From Poecilobothrus nobilitatus (lineage: Eukaryota; Arthropoda; Insecta; Diptera; Dolichopodidae): a stretch of 64,000 nucleotides of DNA. The notes below the pieces were generated by a model, which worked only from the letters and a program-made list of their open reading frames with translations, searched no databases and had not been told where the DNA came from. The stretch covers positions 262,035,590-262,099,589 of the forward strand of contig OX352773.1 in NCBI GenBank assembly GCA_947095535.1, written 5' to 3'. The position numbers and the translations under genes were made by a program. The first letter of the stretch is position 1. Every line of letters begins with the position of its first letter. Of this stretch, positions 26,401-35,325 are shown in pieces.

Positions 26401-27682
26401 CGGCTTCTAAAAAAATATAAGTAATATATAACTTCCGCAAAAGTTGATTAATAGTATGTATTTATAGAATTATAAACGATTTAGATTTGAGGGGGTACTA
26501 CTACAATCAAACGCGTAGGAATGTCGCAAGTGCTGTTAAAAGTTAAAATGCATTAAGTTGTATGGTGTGGATGGTACAATTGACGTAGTCATGACGGTTA
26601 CATATACATAGCTAAGGAAAAATGTTTTTTAAACATTAAATTTTACGTTTTCAATACGCTTCGAAAAGTCAAATATGATGTGTTGTCATATTTGCTATTC
26701 AGATTTATAATCATTATAACAATATTTTATATCTGTCTTTGAATATCTTTCTTCAATTATTTTCTTCTCTTAGAGACATAATTGAAGAAGTAAAAAAATT
26801 CTGTATTATAAAAAAAACAGACTGCGTTCAGTTTAATGAAGGAATAAAAATTGCTGCGCTTAAAAAATTGTCGGTGTAAAAATTTGATTGAACGTTTTGC
26901 AGCACTTAAGTATTTGTTCAATAATTTTAAATTTTATTAATTTTTAATTTATGTTATAAAACAAACAAAAAATAAATAGAGAAATAAATGTCAAATAAAT
27001 TCTCGTTGCTCGATTAAGTATCGTTTTTTATTTATAATTTGTAAAGCGATTTATTTAAGCGCTTAAAAAATGTTAAATAAAAAATTACTTGAAGGGATTT
27101 AATAAATTTAAAGGGCTTTACTCAATTGGATGCACACAATTTCAGTTTCTCAAAATATATAAACTTCGTAAAAAAAAATAAAAGACATTTTTACGCTTCT
27201 AAACCTTTTAATTGTGACAGCAATTTTTCTACGCATGGCAAAACGATAAAATGGACGTAAAAAAACTTTGATTGTTTAGCTGCACAGTAATATTTTTTAA
27301 ATACGTTTATAAATAATTTTAAATAAAATAATTTATTTTTACATTTAAAATTTTAGAATTATTTTTTATTTTATAACTAAATAATTTTCATAATATTAAA
27401 AAATTTTTTTTTGTTTATTTTTTTTTTTTTTTTTTGTTTAACAGACGCGTTCCACCATTTCGTTGGTTTTCATGTTTATCATGTTGCAATAATCAAACAA
27501 ATAACAATTCATCACAACATCGTTGTACTACTGTTAATCAACGTTTACATAATAGCTGTGATTCAATGCGTACATTAACAACATCTTTAAATGTTTCACG
27601 CAGATCAAATAATTGTATGAGGCCAGCACGTGTTGTTATCGTTGAAAGACCAAAAACGATATTAGCAATGTCAGAAGTATGA
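2296..27682 (+). CDS. CCAPR: Crustacean cardioactive peptide (CCAP) receptor, class A GPCR, lacking its N-terminal exon(s)
   Basis: Five exons (2296-2431, 14176-14373, 15837-16097, 22975-23266, 27445-27682) join in frame with phases 1,1,1,2 and encode 374 residues from TM1 to a TGA stop. Seen: a TM1 block starting TEQFTVLW, the [17 protein letters not shown] loop, the [17 protein letters not shown] segment after TM3 (a DRY motif followed by a stretch typical of insect CCAP receptors), an ECL2 cysteine in SQCWID, CWSPY in TM6, NPLIY in TM7, and a Cys-rich tail. Family knowledge: CCAP receptors are plasma-membrane peptide receptors of neurons and muscle, acting in ecdysis behaviour and cardioacceleration. 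The extracellular N-terminus and start codon are not recognised; they should lie upstream, in 1-2295 or before the window. Introns of 11.7, 1.5, 6.9 and 4.2 kb are long and repeat-laden. Related vasopressin or neuropeptide-S-type receptors are less likely given the motif set. Confidence 0.92.
2994..3068 (+). repeat. tRNA-like sequence, second SINE family (copy 1)
   Basis: It carries an A-box-like TGGTGTTGTGGTTAAGACAC, a D-stem pair GGTGT/ACACC, and a B-box-like GATTCAAATCC about 32 bases later, flanked by ccaa/ttgg as an acceptor remnant. The anticodon stem does not pair well (a CAT anticodon would leave two mismatches). A related sequence occurs inverted at 35262-35325, so this is read as a tRNA-derived repeat or pseudogene, not a working tRNA gene. 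Confidence 0.6.
4885..5003 (+). repeat. tRNA-derived SINE, copy 1, internally deleted
   Basis: It starts GGGGCCTTAGTGACCTAGTG, continues with the A-box region and ATACGCTGTAAACATCG, then jumps from GAGTGTGT to ACAGCCAAGCCTGAAAAGG. The B box and the segment around it are missing compared with the copies at 5172, 26212 and 31039. The 3' part (GGCTGTGTAATTTCCTTGTT) is still recognisable. Confidence 0.75.
5172..5321 (+). repeat. tRNA-derived SINE, copy 2, with poly(A) tail
   Basis: The tRNA-like head is intact: GGCCTCGGTGGCCTAGTGGG (A-box region), then GGGTTCAAATCCC (B box). The tail is shortened (the GGAAAGGCTGTG segment is absent) and ends ACATTTATGTGGCAGAG... followed by an A run. Flanks aattcccttgag (about 5160-5171) and aattccattgac (after the A run) look like a diverged target-site duplication, as expected for LINE-mediated insertion. 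Confidence 0.85.
6347..6700 (-). mobile_element. Decayed non-LTR retrotransposon, C-terminal reverse-transcriptase fragment
   Basis: Read on the minus strand, 6700 to about 6580 encodes [20 protein letters not shown] then [10 protein letters not shown] and KIQTFQNK. After a frameshift, [19 protein letters not shown] follows and the reading runs to [10 protein letters not shown]. This order matches the region after the reverse-transcriptase core of Jockey-type LINEs (IWTYG, IQLWG, APWYV.N, then RLKR..P.DL). The frameshift and short length show it is dead. Confidence 0.8.
8640..8707 (+). repeat. Short tandem repeat, unit ttatgactaagagacagtg
   Basis: The unit ttatgactaagagacagtg plus ttgt appears at 8640-8663 and again at 8684-8706, with a partial copy (agagacagtgttgtt) between them. 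Confidence 0.7.
10380..10404. repeat. TA dinucleotide microsatellite
   Basis: About 12 uninterrupted TA units lie inside CCAPR intron 1. Confidence 0.9.
10914..11003 (+). repeat. Short dispersed motif, copy 1
   Basis: The segment with atcatcgcaagacactata, gaggagtagaacgagcac and taaacgccatctcc is shared in order, with gaps, with 56850-56942. Both are on the plus strand, and the first is less AT-rich than its surroundings. Class unknown. Confidence 0.45.
12627..13385 (+). repeat. Dispersed repeat family C, copy 1
   Basis: It is collinear with 28039-28830: both share a tgtccgtccgttcgtctgtt-like block near the start, a middle segment around catgttccacttagcatttt, the accccctctttag block, and the end gaaatgtgcgcttttaaaaa then tctttggtt. 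Near the ends of this copy, gcacatttccaaaa (from 12629) and ttttggaaatgtgc (to 13332) are exact reverse complements of 14 bp, suggesting terminal inverted repeats of a non-autonomous DNA element. Confidence 0.7.
14176..14373 (+). CDS. CCAPR: CCAPR exon with TM2-TM3 and the DRY motif
   Basis: The acceptor tttacag gives the split codon G|AT (Asp, the conserved TM2 aspartate start) and the exon ends TCA T|gtaaat. It encodes visible residues 46-111: TM2 ([16 protein letters not shown]), the ECL1/TM3 cysteine (NAACKIIRF), TM3 and [15 protein letters not shown]. The middle of TM3 reads [12 protein letters not shown], with a Cys pair where the CCAP receptors I recall have larger aliphatic residues. 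Confidence 0.92.
14374..15836 (+). other. CCAPR intron 2
   Basis: A 1.46-kb AT-rich intron. It holds a perfect 12-bp-arm hairpin at 14461-14490 (aatatactgaat, A6 loop, attcagtatatt) and several poly-T tracts, including the one before the exon 3 acceptor. Nothing else was seen. Confidence 0.8.
14461..14490. repeat. Perfect 12-bp hairpin with A6 loop
   Basis: aatatactgaat / attcagtatatt arms around six A residues. AT-rich inverted repeats are common by chance in this composition. Confidence 0.7.
15837..16097 (+). CDS. CCAPR: CCAPR exon with TM4, ECL2 and TM5
   Basis: It begins after aattag, completing the Trp codon T|GG, and ends CCA GCT G|gtaagt. It encodes visible residues 112-198: TM4 ([17 protein letters not shown]), an ECL2 with the disulphide cysteine in SQCWIDLG, and TM5 ([20 protein letters not shown]). 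The open frame also runs upstream through a poly-T tract, but those residues (mostly Phe) are intronic. Confidence 0.93.
18684..18733. repeat. Strong hairpin, 18-bp arms with 2-base loop
   Basis: Arms 18690-18707 (cttaaagtgtcaatttta) and 18710-18727 (taaaattggcactttaag) are complementary at 17 of 18 positions. The exception would be a G:U pair in RNA. Complementarity continues outward for about five more bases with two mismatches. Confidence 0.75.
20372..20449 (+). repeat. 20-bp tandem repeat, about four units
   Basis: The unit cattccttgataacattaaa repeats with the first unit diverged (ctttaaa for cattaaa) and the last decaying into attatc. Intronic minisatellite. Confidence 0.85.
21461..21643 (+). 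mobile_element. Decayed LINE, C-terminal reverse-transcriptase fragment
   Basis: One frame of about 180 bp, interrupted by stops, reads [11 protein letters not shown], then [19 protein letters not shown], then [16 protein letters not shown]. The order W/H-I-x-AGAS, LD.VQ.RAIR.I, L.HRR.VA.L.LFYRY is typical of the end of the reverse-transcriptase ORF in several insect LINE families. At least three stop codons show it is dead. Confidence 0.75.
22975..23266 (+). CDS. CCAPR: CCAPR exon with ICL3, TM6 and TM7
   Basis: It starts after tttcag (split codon G|AA) and ends CTA AA|gtaagta. It encodes visible residues 199-295: a basic, Ser-rich third intracellular loop ([20 protein letters not shown]), TM6 with CWSPY, and TM7 with [12 protein letters not shown]. 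It is the most diagnostic GPCR exon of the gene. Confidence 0.95.
24775..25450. other. GC-elevated island inside intron 4, possible decayed element
   Basis: Base composition here is visibly richer in G and C than its surroundings, and both strands show long frames broken by stops (minus strand: Glu/Lys-rich stretches). This is typical of an eroded mobile-element ORF, but no motif let me name a class. Confidence 0.35.
26212..26378 (+). repeat. tRNA-derived SINE, copy 3, near full length
   Basis: It starts GGGGTGCCGCGGGATCTAGTG, keeps the B-box region GGATTCGAATTCC with its pairing ACAC flanks, then AATTCTCCCTTACGACATTT and ACAGCCACGTCTGAAAGGC, and ends TTATGTGACAGGGGAATAAA. The A-box region is diverged from the other copies. 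Confidence 0.85.
27445..27682 (+). CDS. CCAPR: CCAPR last exon, cytoplasmic tail and stop
   Basis: The acceptor tttaacag gives split codon AA|A, then [14 protein letters not shown], a likely helix 8 with clustered cysteines that could be palmitoylated (inference). A Ser/Thr/Asn-rich tail follows, ending ILAMSEV and TGA at 27680-27682. An AATAAA at about 27729-27734 is a plausible poly(A) signal. Confidence 0.9.
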
Positions 27683-27728
27683 TAATAATTTAATTAGTTT
27701 ATTATATTTAAAATATATTTAAAATAAT

Positions 27729-27734
27729 AATAAA
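27729..27734 (+). promoter_or_regulatory. Candidate poly(A) signal of CCAPR
   Basis: The hexamer AATAAA lies about 47 bp after the CCAPR stop in an AT-rich 3' stretch. In DNA this AT-rich such hexamers are frequent by chance, so support comes only from its position. Confidence 0.35.
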
Positions 27735-28038
27735 AAAATTTAAAAAAAAATAAAAAACAAAGAATTCCTGTAAAATACTAAAACAAAAAATTTCATTTAT
27801 ATACCTATTATATAAGTTATAATTAAAATTAAGTAAAGGAGAGATGTAAGAAATAACAACAAACAAAAAAGATGAAATCATGTTAATGTTTGTTTTTTTT
27901 CCTAATTGTTTCATAATATATTGTATAAATCTATCATAAATATTTTTATTTTTTAGAAGATTTTTTTTTATTTAAACGATAATATATTTTGTTTATGGAA
28001 TCTGTTTTTCTGAAAACTAATATAAAGCTTATTTACAT

Positions 28039-28830
28039 ATTACCACATTAGCTTATTACTTTCATTCTGTTCGTACGTTTGTTTGGAAGACTTCTAAACA
28101 GTTTAAGACAGAACAATGAAATCAATTAAATTAATCATGCATAGGTCTGTTAAAAAAATTAATGTTGTAGAACAAGTTTTTTTATGTACCATCACTCATG
28201 ACGTAGTTACAGCTTCTTAAATTTTACAAAGTTGCATTTTTACAAAAGTGTACATCTCATGTTCTACTTAAATACTTAACATTTTTCAAATTTAAAAAAA
28301 TACCAAACGATAAGACATTATTTAAAATTTATAAATAAATACCAGAATTTCACAAGTTTTTTAAATTTATTATTAAAATATACCGTTAGGTGCAAAAAAA
28401 TGTTGCTTCCTTCATATCTCCGTAAAGCTTTTTTGTAGAAACTTTAAATTTTGATATGTTTAAGGATTTCTGACTTCAGAAATTTTTTTTGTACCATCCC
28501 CTCTTTAAGACTTACTAGGGGTGAAAACTTCAAAATTTACTATTTTAGACAAATGTAACGTAGGCACCTGTACACATTCTTTTAAAAGAAAATGCTGATC
28601 TTAAAGCTACAACATTATAATTTTATGTGTGTTACTGGTTAATTATATTGGGTTTTCTTTAAAATAAAGAAAGAGTTTCCTTATTTTTCACATTCTTTAT
28701 TTATAAAATTCTAAAAAATGTCACAAATTTTGGTGCAAGTCATAGTATTTTAAACTGTTTTTATTGACTTTTGAAAAATGTGCGCCTTTAAAAAATCTTT
28801 GGTTTTTATTCTGCTTTCTTTTTTATTCCA
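28039..28830 (+). repeat. Dispersed repeat family C, copy 2
   Basis: Collinear with 12627-13385 over about 750 bp in the same orientation, with scattered substitutions and small gaps; see that entry for the shared blocks. It ends gaaaaatgtgcgcctttaaa then tctttggtt. The 5' terminal block is more diverged than in copy 1. Confidence 0.7.
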
Positions 28831-30160
28831 AATATTTATCATTTATTCCTGATTATCATCTTAATTTTAAACAATTACAAAACAATAATATTAAGCAACC
28901 TCGATATGACTATATCGTCAGATTAGCAACCTTTCTAGCCCAACCTTTGTAAACTAACCTTTTTAACCAACCTTTGTAAACTAAGCATTATCTCAGTCGA
29001 TAGTTAGGTGAACACTTGATTAGCAACAGATATAATACAAGTTCAAAGTCTGCACAAATCGCGCAAATATGTTTTTAGAAGAAGTGAAAATTTGACTTAT
29101 GTTTTAGTCCTCATTTTAATCCTTAATAAACCGTATAAGTATTTCATTACATTTGTAATTGTAGGAAAAGTAATTGTTTAGAATATTCAAAAAACATAAA
29201 AGAGTACATTATTATAGAATATTTACTTCTTCTATTACTTTAATGACATAAATTACAAATCATCTTTTCAATGGAAAAGAAAAATTTAGTTAAACAGATT
29301 CTATACACAAATTAAAAGGATAATTTACTTCTTTTTTTTTTGAATTAGCAAAATAATTAATTAACTACATATAAAATTGTACATTAACATTAAAATTTTA
29401 TATAAATAAATAATACCTAATGTAAAATACAATTTAGTAGTCGTCATGGAAAAACTTTTCCAATAGCTTTTTGGACAAAGATGCATAAAAGTATAAAAAT
29501 AATGCTAAAAATTAAAAAAAAAAAAAAAAAAGGATATGCGTTATTTAATTTTTATGTCTGAAACAAAATCAAATTTTAAAAAGTTGAGTCTTAGAATAGC
29601 CGAACATTTTTATATGACATTTTTAGACTGTACTTATATATTAAGTACACACTGAAAACACGATTTCCTTCACGGGCCTATATATAATCAATGGTGTTGC
29701 CAACTTGGACTAAAGAGAAAAGAAACGATCCTTTGTTATTATGTGGAAAAATTTTCTTTCTGTGTGAACCTAAAATAATATGAATATGTGACTATTTGGA
29801 CTAAATTTTTTGTTTCTTTCATGACGATAACGACAATTAAAAAAAAAAAAAATCAAAAATTCTAGTCTTTTATTTAGAAGTTAAGATCTTTATTGCATTT
29901 ATATATATTATAATATTTGAATGTACTCTTTTTCGAGAATTTCGCTATACATATACATATATACAAATGAAAATTTATGTTCATAGAAAATTTAACATTT
30001 TTTACACGATATATTTATTAAAACTCTACTAAAATAATTTTAGTTAAAATAAAACTCAAAATTTATACGTATACACAAATGGGAGTACGCTAATTGGTCT
30101 AAAGTCATTTCGTGGAATAAAATATTGTCGTATAATATACCATTTGGCAACAAAATACAA

Positions 30161-30360
30161 ATTTTTTTTTTTTTTTGTGCATTTCTCTGCTACATAAATG
30201 TGAACAGGAAATTACACATCCTTTCCTTTTCAGACGTGGCTGTAAATGTTGTAAGGGGGAATAACTCTTACGATGTGTGTGGCATTCGAACCTACACTTC
30301 CCTGGTATTTACAGCGTACTTTATGTTTACGCTCTTACCCACTAGGCCACCGAGGCCCCC
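30161..30360 (-). repeat. tRNA-derived SINE, copy 4, full length with poly(A)
   Basis: Read on the minus strand: GGGGGCCTCGGTGGCCTAGT, then GGGTAAGAGCG, GTGTAGGTTCGAATGCC (B box with one change), CGTAAGAGTTATTCCCCCTT-like sequence, ACAGCCACGTCTGAAAAGG, TTTCCTGTTCACATTTATGT and an A run of about 16. Confidence 0.9.
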
Positions 30361-30729
30361 AAATTACGTATTTAACAAAATTGAAATTATACCATTGTAA
30401 AATTCCGCTAAGAAAGAAAAAAAAATCAAAGGCATAAAATTTAACAAAAAATACGATTTTTGATATACGTATAAATGATATCGAGATTGGATACAAAATT
30501 TGGGTTATAAATTGTTGGAAATAAATTGTTCAGAAGGAAATTAAGCGATAATATCCTCAACAATTTTAAATATGTTCTTTGTTATTGGAATATGTATGTT
30601 AAATGAAAATTAGGGTGAACTTTATAGTTTGCCTTCGAAAGGTAAAGGTTTGTATAATCTTTTTTCCAGATTATGTACATAAATGTACATGCGAGATTCT
30701 GAAATGAAAGAAATTTTATTCGGGAAATT

Positions 30730-30779
30730 AATTTAATTACTATCTAATAATTATAAAATTATTAGATAGTAATTAAATT
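30730..30779. repeat. Perfect 23-bp inverted repeat with ATAA loop
   Basis: The arms 30730-30752 and 30757-30779 are exact reverse complements (starting aatttaattactatctaa), with a four-base loop. This exceeds what is usual even in AT-rich DNA. Confidence 0.85.
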
Positions 30780-31038
30780 TACTATAATGAATTAATAAAA
30801 TTACTATAATGACCAATATTATTTTGGTCATCAAGCAAAATTACTTCATCTGGAAAAACTTCATCTAGAAAATCTTTGATTTGGCGCTACAAAATAAGTT
30901 CGAAACCAAAAATGAAATAAATGAAATTCACTATGAAATAAATTCAACAAAATTAAAATTGAAATAAAGTGAAAGATAAAATTGATTTTAAAATTTTAAA
31001 ATTGATGATAAAATCAACAAACAAAAATCCATAAATGA

Positions 31039-31212
31039 GGGACCTCGGTGGCCTAGTGGGTAAAAGTGTATAAAATACGCTGTAAACACCGAGGGAGTAA
31101 AGTGCCACACATGTCGTAAGAGTTATTTCCCCTTACCGCATTTATAGACATGTCTAAAAAGGAAAGGCTGTGTAAGTTATGTGAACCGGAACTTATGTGC
31201 CAGAAAAAAAAA
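31039..31212 (+). repeat. tRNA-derived SINE, copy 5, with a 10-bp target-site duplication
   Basis: It starts GGACCTCGGTGGCCTAGTGG and keeps CGCTGTAAACACCGAGGGAG, but is short around the B box (GAGTAAAGTGCCACAC). It then has CGTAAGAGTTATTTCCCCTT, the GGAAAGGCTGTGTAA segment and an A run. Identical ccataaatga flanks at 31029-31038 and 31213-31222 are a clean duplication. Confidence 0.9.
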
Positions 31213-34200
31213 CCATAAATGAAAATTCAAAAATCAAAATTTACTAAAACTGCATACTCCACAAAAAAAAAAAACCATTAACCATGTATGCATATTCTGG
31301 AAGTAGTAAATAACCTTAATATTTTTACAACTTTAAAATCTGTCTTAATTATTTTTGTTACATACACATTTCAACAACAAAGTACTTTAAATGCTCCGTT
31401 CCATTTGTCCAAAAGATTTTTGAAAAGAATTTTTTTTTTTTCTTTTGTTTTATTTCGAGTTGAAATTCAAAACTTTGTCATATTTCTTAAATCATATAAC
31501 CTCCAATTAATATTCCTTGATGACTATTATATATATAAAGATTATACTTACAGTTAAGTAAAATTATAGATTTTCCTCTCGACAATTTTCTTACAATTTC
31601 AATTTGTTCAGAAGCTATAATTAATTATATCTACGGTATACTTAATCGGGAGCTACGGACGACTTTTTCTGTTATTTTATTTTTAACGTTCAAATTTCAT
31701 AAAAAAAACAACAACTATGTTTCAAAGTAACTAAGGTAACAACACTTACTCTATTGGAACATAATCAGAAAATAATTTTAAAAATGTAACAAAAATTTAC
31801 AAAAAGGCTTAAATACTTTAAATAAGTTTGAAAAAAGTCAAAACTTCTAAATTACAAATACAATATTTTGTTTTTGAACATTGAAGAAAAATGAACAGCT
31901 TATGAAAAGCTATAGAAAAAATTATAATTGCATTAACTGGTGAAAATCTGAAGAATTTTCGAATTTCGACAAATATTTCTCTACTTTTTGACAATTAAAA
32001 TATATGAATTAGAAAATTAAACTCAAATCACATTACCTTAAAATACTCATACTCAAAAAATAACTCAAAAATACACTCTTTTTACAAAATGTACACAAAT
32101 ATTCAGAATTATTATTTTTTTTTTTTAATAAAAAACCTGTTTGAAAATAATTTTCTAAACTTTTTAGCAGTACATGTACTTTTAGTATTTAATTTTATAT
32201 TAAATTTTAAATAAAAAATTAAATAAATTTTTGAAAAAGAGTATCTAATATTAGTTTAGATTTTAAGACAAAGCTTATTATTATTAAATTCTTCAGAAAA
32301 TGTATATGCGTATATTTTAAAATTTATTGAAATAAAATATTATTGTATACTAAAAAAAAAACAAAATATCGCTTTTTTTACTAAATTAAATGTTTGAAAT
32401 ATATTTAAAATACAAAAACAAAAAAAAAACTATAATTTCAAAATAATTATCATTGTAAATATGTAAATGTATTTTTATTATTTAATTAAAATTAAATTAA
32501 ACTTAAAAAGAAAAAAAAAATAATAATAAAACTCTTAATTGTGAATTTGTGATGTATTTTGTAATAATATAATATTTGTTTGTAAATAATAATAAAAATT
32601 ACAAAAAAAAATATATATAGATATGTTTGCTTTTTATTTTATATTAATTAAAACTAAAAATTTTTTAAATTTTTAACTTTAGTAACTGCTGATCTAAACA
32701 AAAAACTGTTATTTTGAGTCAAACATTTTGAGCTATTTCCTAAACTATAATATTTTCCATCTATCATCATATTCCGTCTCTGTCTATTGTCGCATAGACT
32801 TTCAAGGCAATCTGACGTTTTCCCTAAGTTCTTCTAAATTATAATATTGTTCTTCGATCTATAGCGGAAAGAAAGAACAGTTCTTCAATTTTTACTTATA
32901 AAAAAAATGTTAATTTTTACGTTTTGTAATTTGTACTGTAACATACCAACAAAAGCTCGCTAAAGACAAAAATTTTTAAATTTGACCAGCGAATTCTCTG
33001 CCTTCGCCTTTATTCTTCATATAAACATTTCATTATTGGGATCACACACAACATTAATAAATCTTTCAATTTCTGATAGACAACGTATAATCTTTGAAAT
33101 TAATAAAAGATTATTATTACTTTCATGGTTATTTTCATGTTATATTTCTGCATTGATTTTGAGTTTAAGCTTTATAAAAACTAAAATAACTTTTAATCTT
33201 TAAGAATTGATATTTTAGAAGGTCTTGTAGGTGTGCTCCTAACACACGCAGATTAATTATATAGATTATAAATAAAGAAAAAGAAATATTTTCACTCTAT
33301 CTACTGAAAACATTGTTAAACTTTTTTCTTTCTTCTAAGGGACGTCTCTCTTGGTTGTACCAGATTCTTATTGATTAAAATTCACTTGCTTTTTAGCCAA
33401 TATACCGAAAAGAAATCCCTAACTGTTAACATAGTATATTGGTTAGGGAATAGGAATAGGAAAGGATACAACAGGGATTTCAGAAGTGGAACTATAAGCA
33501 AACAATAAATTCGTTTTTTATTATTACAATTTTGTTATCAGTGTCAAAGCCATCAATCATTTGCAACATGCATGCAGTAAGTAGTATATACAAACACTTT
33601 CCTGCATGAGGTATCCAATGGCATTTCCACTGTACCTAAAATAATTAAAAATCAACAAAAGAATCATATTATCATAATATCAGAACTTTAATTACTTAAA
33701 ATAAAATGCATTAATTTCATATCTGTTATTTTACATCAAATTTATGACAATTTTATCATCATAAATATAGGTCAGGAAAATAAAGTTTTTGGATCTACTT
33801 ATTATTTTTGTATATGTATTTCCACGTAATCCAATATGTAAGTTTAAAAGATATTAAATTTTAATTTTTGATATTAAATTTAAAACAATTAAAAAAATTT
33901 TTTTATTGGCATTTCAATGACGAAGACAAAATCTTTTATTATTCCTTAAAACTTAATACAGTACTAATAATAAAATACTTTCATATAATCCTTTTTATAG
34001 TTCAGAAAACTACTAAATATCACAATTTCTTAATTAAATATAAACAGCTCAACTAAATTATCTTTAATCTTAAATTAGTGTCCTTAAATGGAAACTTTTA
34101 GTTTACTTTTCCTCATTCTTTTCTTCTTCCTCATTTTTTTTCTTTAAAAAGCACACCTTCAATGAGAATAAAAACCACAACAAATGAATATTTTTCTTTT

Positions 34201-35261
34201 AACTCCAAAAAAAAACATTAACAAACTTTAATGGATAATACAACGAACACTTAACTCATAGTGTATAGATATTCTATTTAAAATTTAATTCACACTATGA
34301 ATTAAGTATTTCTTCTTGGCTTCTTTTGTTATTCTTTTTCAAAAAAGAAAAAGAAATGTTTATTTAAAAACTGTTGCACGTTTTCTTTAAAATTTTCTAA
34401 TGTTCATGTATATGTAAATACACTCTCAGAACATTATTAAAGATAAATAAATAGTATAAAATATCTTGAACATGCAACTAAATTCAATCTTTTTTTTTTT
34501 TTCTTATACTCTTAATATTCTACATTCGATCGACGTTCTGCAGAGATTATATTTTTGAGATATAAAGACTTCGTGTATAACCTAAGCATATATAATATCA
34601 TAAATTAAATACTCAAAATTTGGAAACTGCCTTAAATTACGGGAACACTTGTTAGCGGGAATAGCTTGTTTGTTGTTTTTGTATTGGGAAATGCTAACAC
34701 ATTAGGTATTACTAGAGTCCAGATCCGTATTATACACCTTCAACAAAATATCTACCTATTAGAAAGAATTTTTATTGGTTTTGACGGAAGACGTTTTGAA
34801 AACTTTTTATGTCGATGTCCCCGCGAGGGTATCTAAATTTTAAGAAATTAAAATTAAACTATTAAGGTACTTCATCGTTTGTTTAGATACTGAAACAGTT
34901 TCAAAAAAAGTGTTTGGTTCTTTCTATGACGTCAATTTCTTTGCAACATAATCGCGACCTAATGGCTCGTAATTCGTAAAGAAACTAATTGTCCGATTTA
35001 AATGCTAGAGCGAGACAGTATACACTTTTATATTGATATAATGATAATTTACTTCATTAAAATATATAGACACATTATTTCTGTTACGTATCTGGTTACT
35101 CTACTGTAGTTGATTTAATGGAAACTATTTTTATACGGTTTTAATTTATTGTGGTAAGTGTTTCGTACTTTAAAGATAATTTTTAATAAAGTGCAATTTC
35201 GATTTAATGTTGTTAAAAATTTTTTTGTTTTCATATTATATCATCCAAATATAAATATCTG

Positions 35262-35325
35262 CTGAGACCTTTCGTCTGAAAGACCGGTGACTTATGCACT
35301 GCACCAATGGTCAGATGTGTTGTAA
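35262..35325 (-). repeat. tRNA-like repeat, second SINE family (copy 2)
   Basis: Read on the minus strand: CCATTGGTGCAGTGCATAAG, then CACCGGTCTTTCAGACGAAA, then GGTCTCAG. Aligned to 2994-3045 it matches at roughly three quarters of positions, including the D-arm and the ACGAAAGGTCTC block. Confidence 0.55.

Larger units (their letters stand above)
23267..27444 (+). other. CCAPR intron 4 (4.2 kb)
   Basis: It contains a less AT-rich island at about 24775-25450 with no intact frame, a GA-rich patch near 26039-26085, and one SINE (26212-26378). The frame at 25623-25853 (76 codons) has no recognisable domain and is not supported as an exon. Confidence 0.75.

Noticed and set aside
30125..30400. 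91-codon plus-strand frame
   Set aside because: It is an antisense reading through SINE copy 4; a similar frame appears at 41656-41844 over SINE copy 6.
32982..33203. Chemoreceptor-like 73-codon frame
   Set aside because: It is hydrophobic, but AT-rich DNA gives Phe/Leu/Ile-rich frames by chance. No splice partners or family motif were seen.
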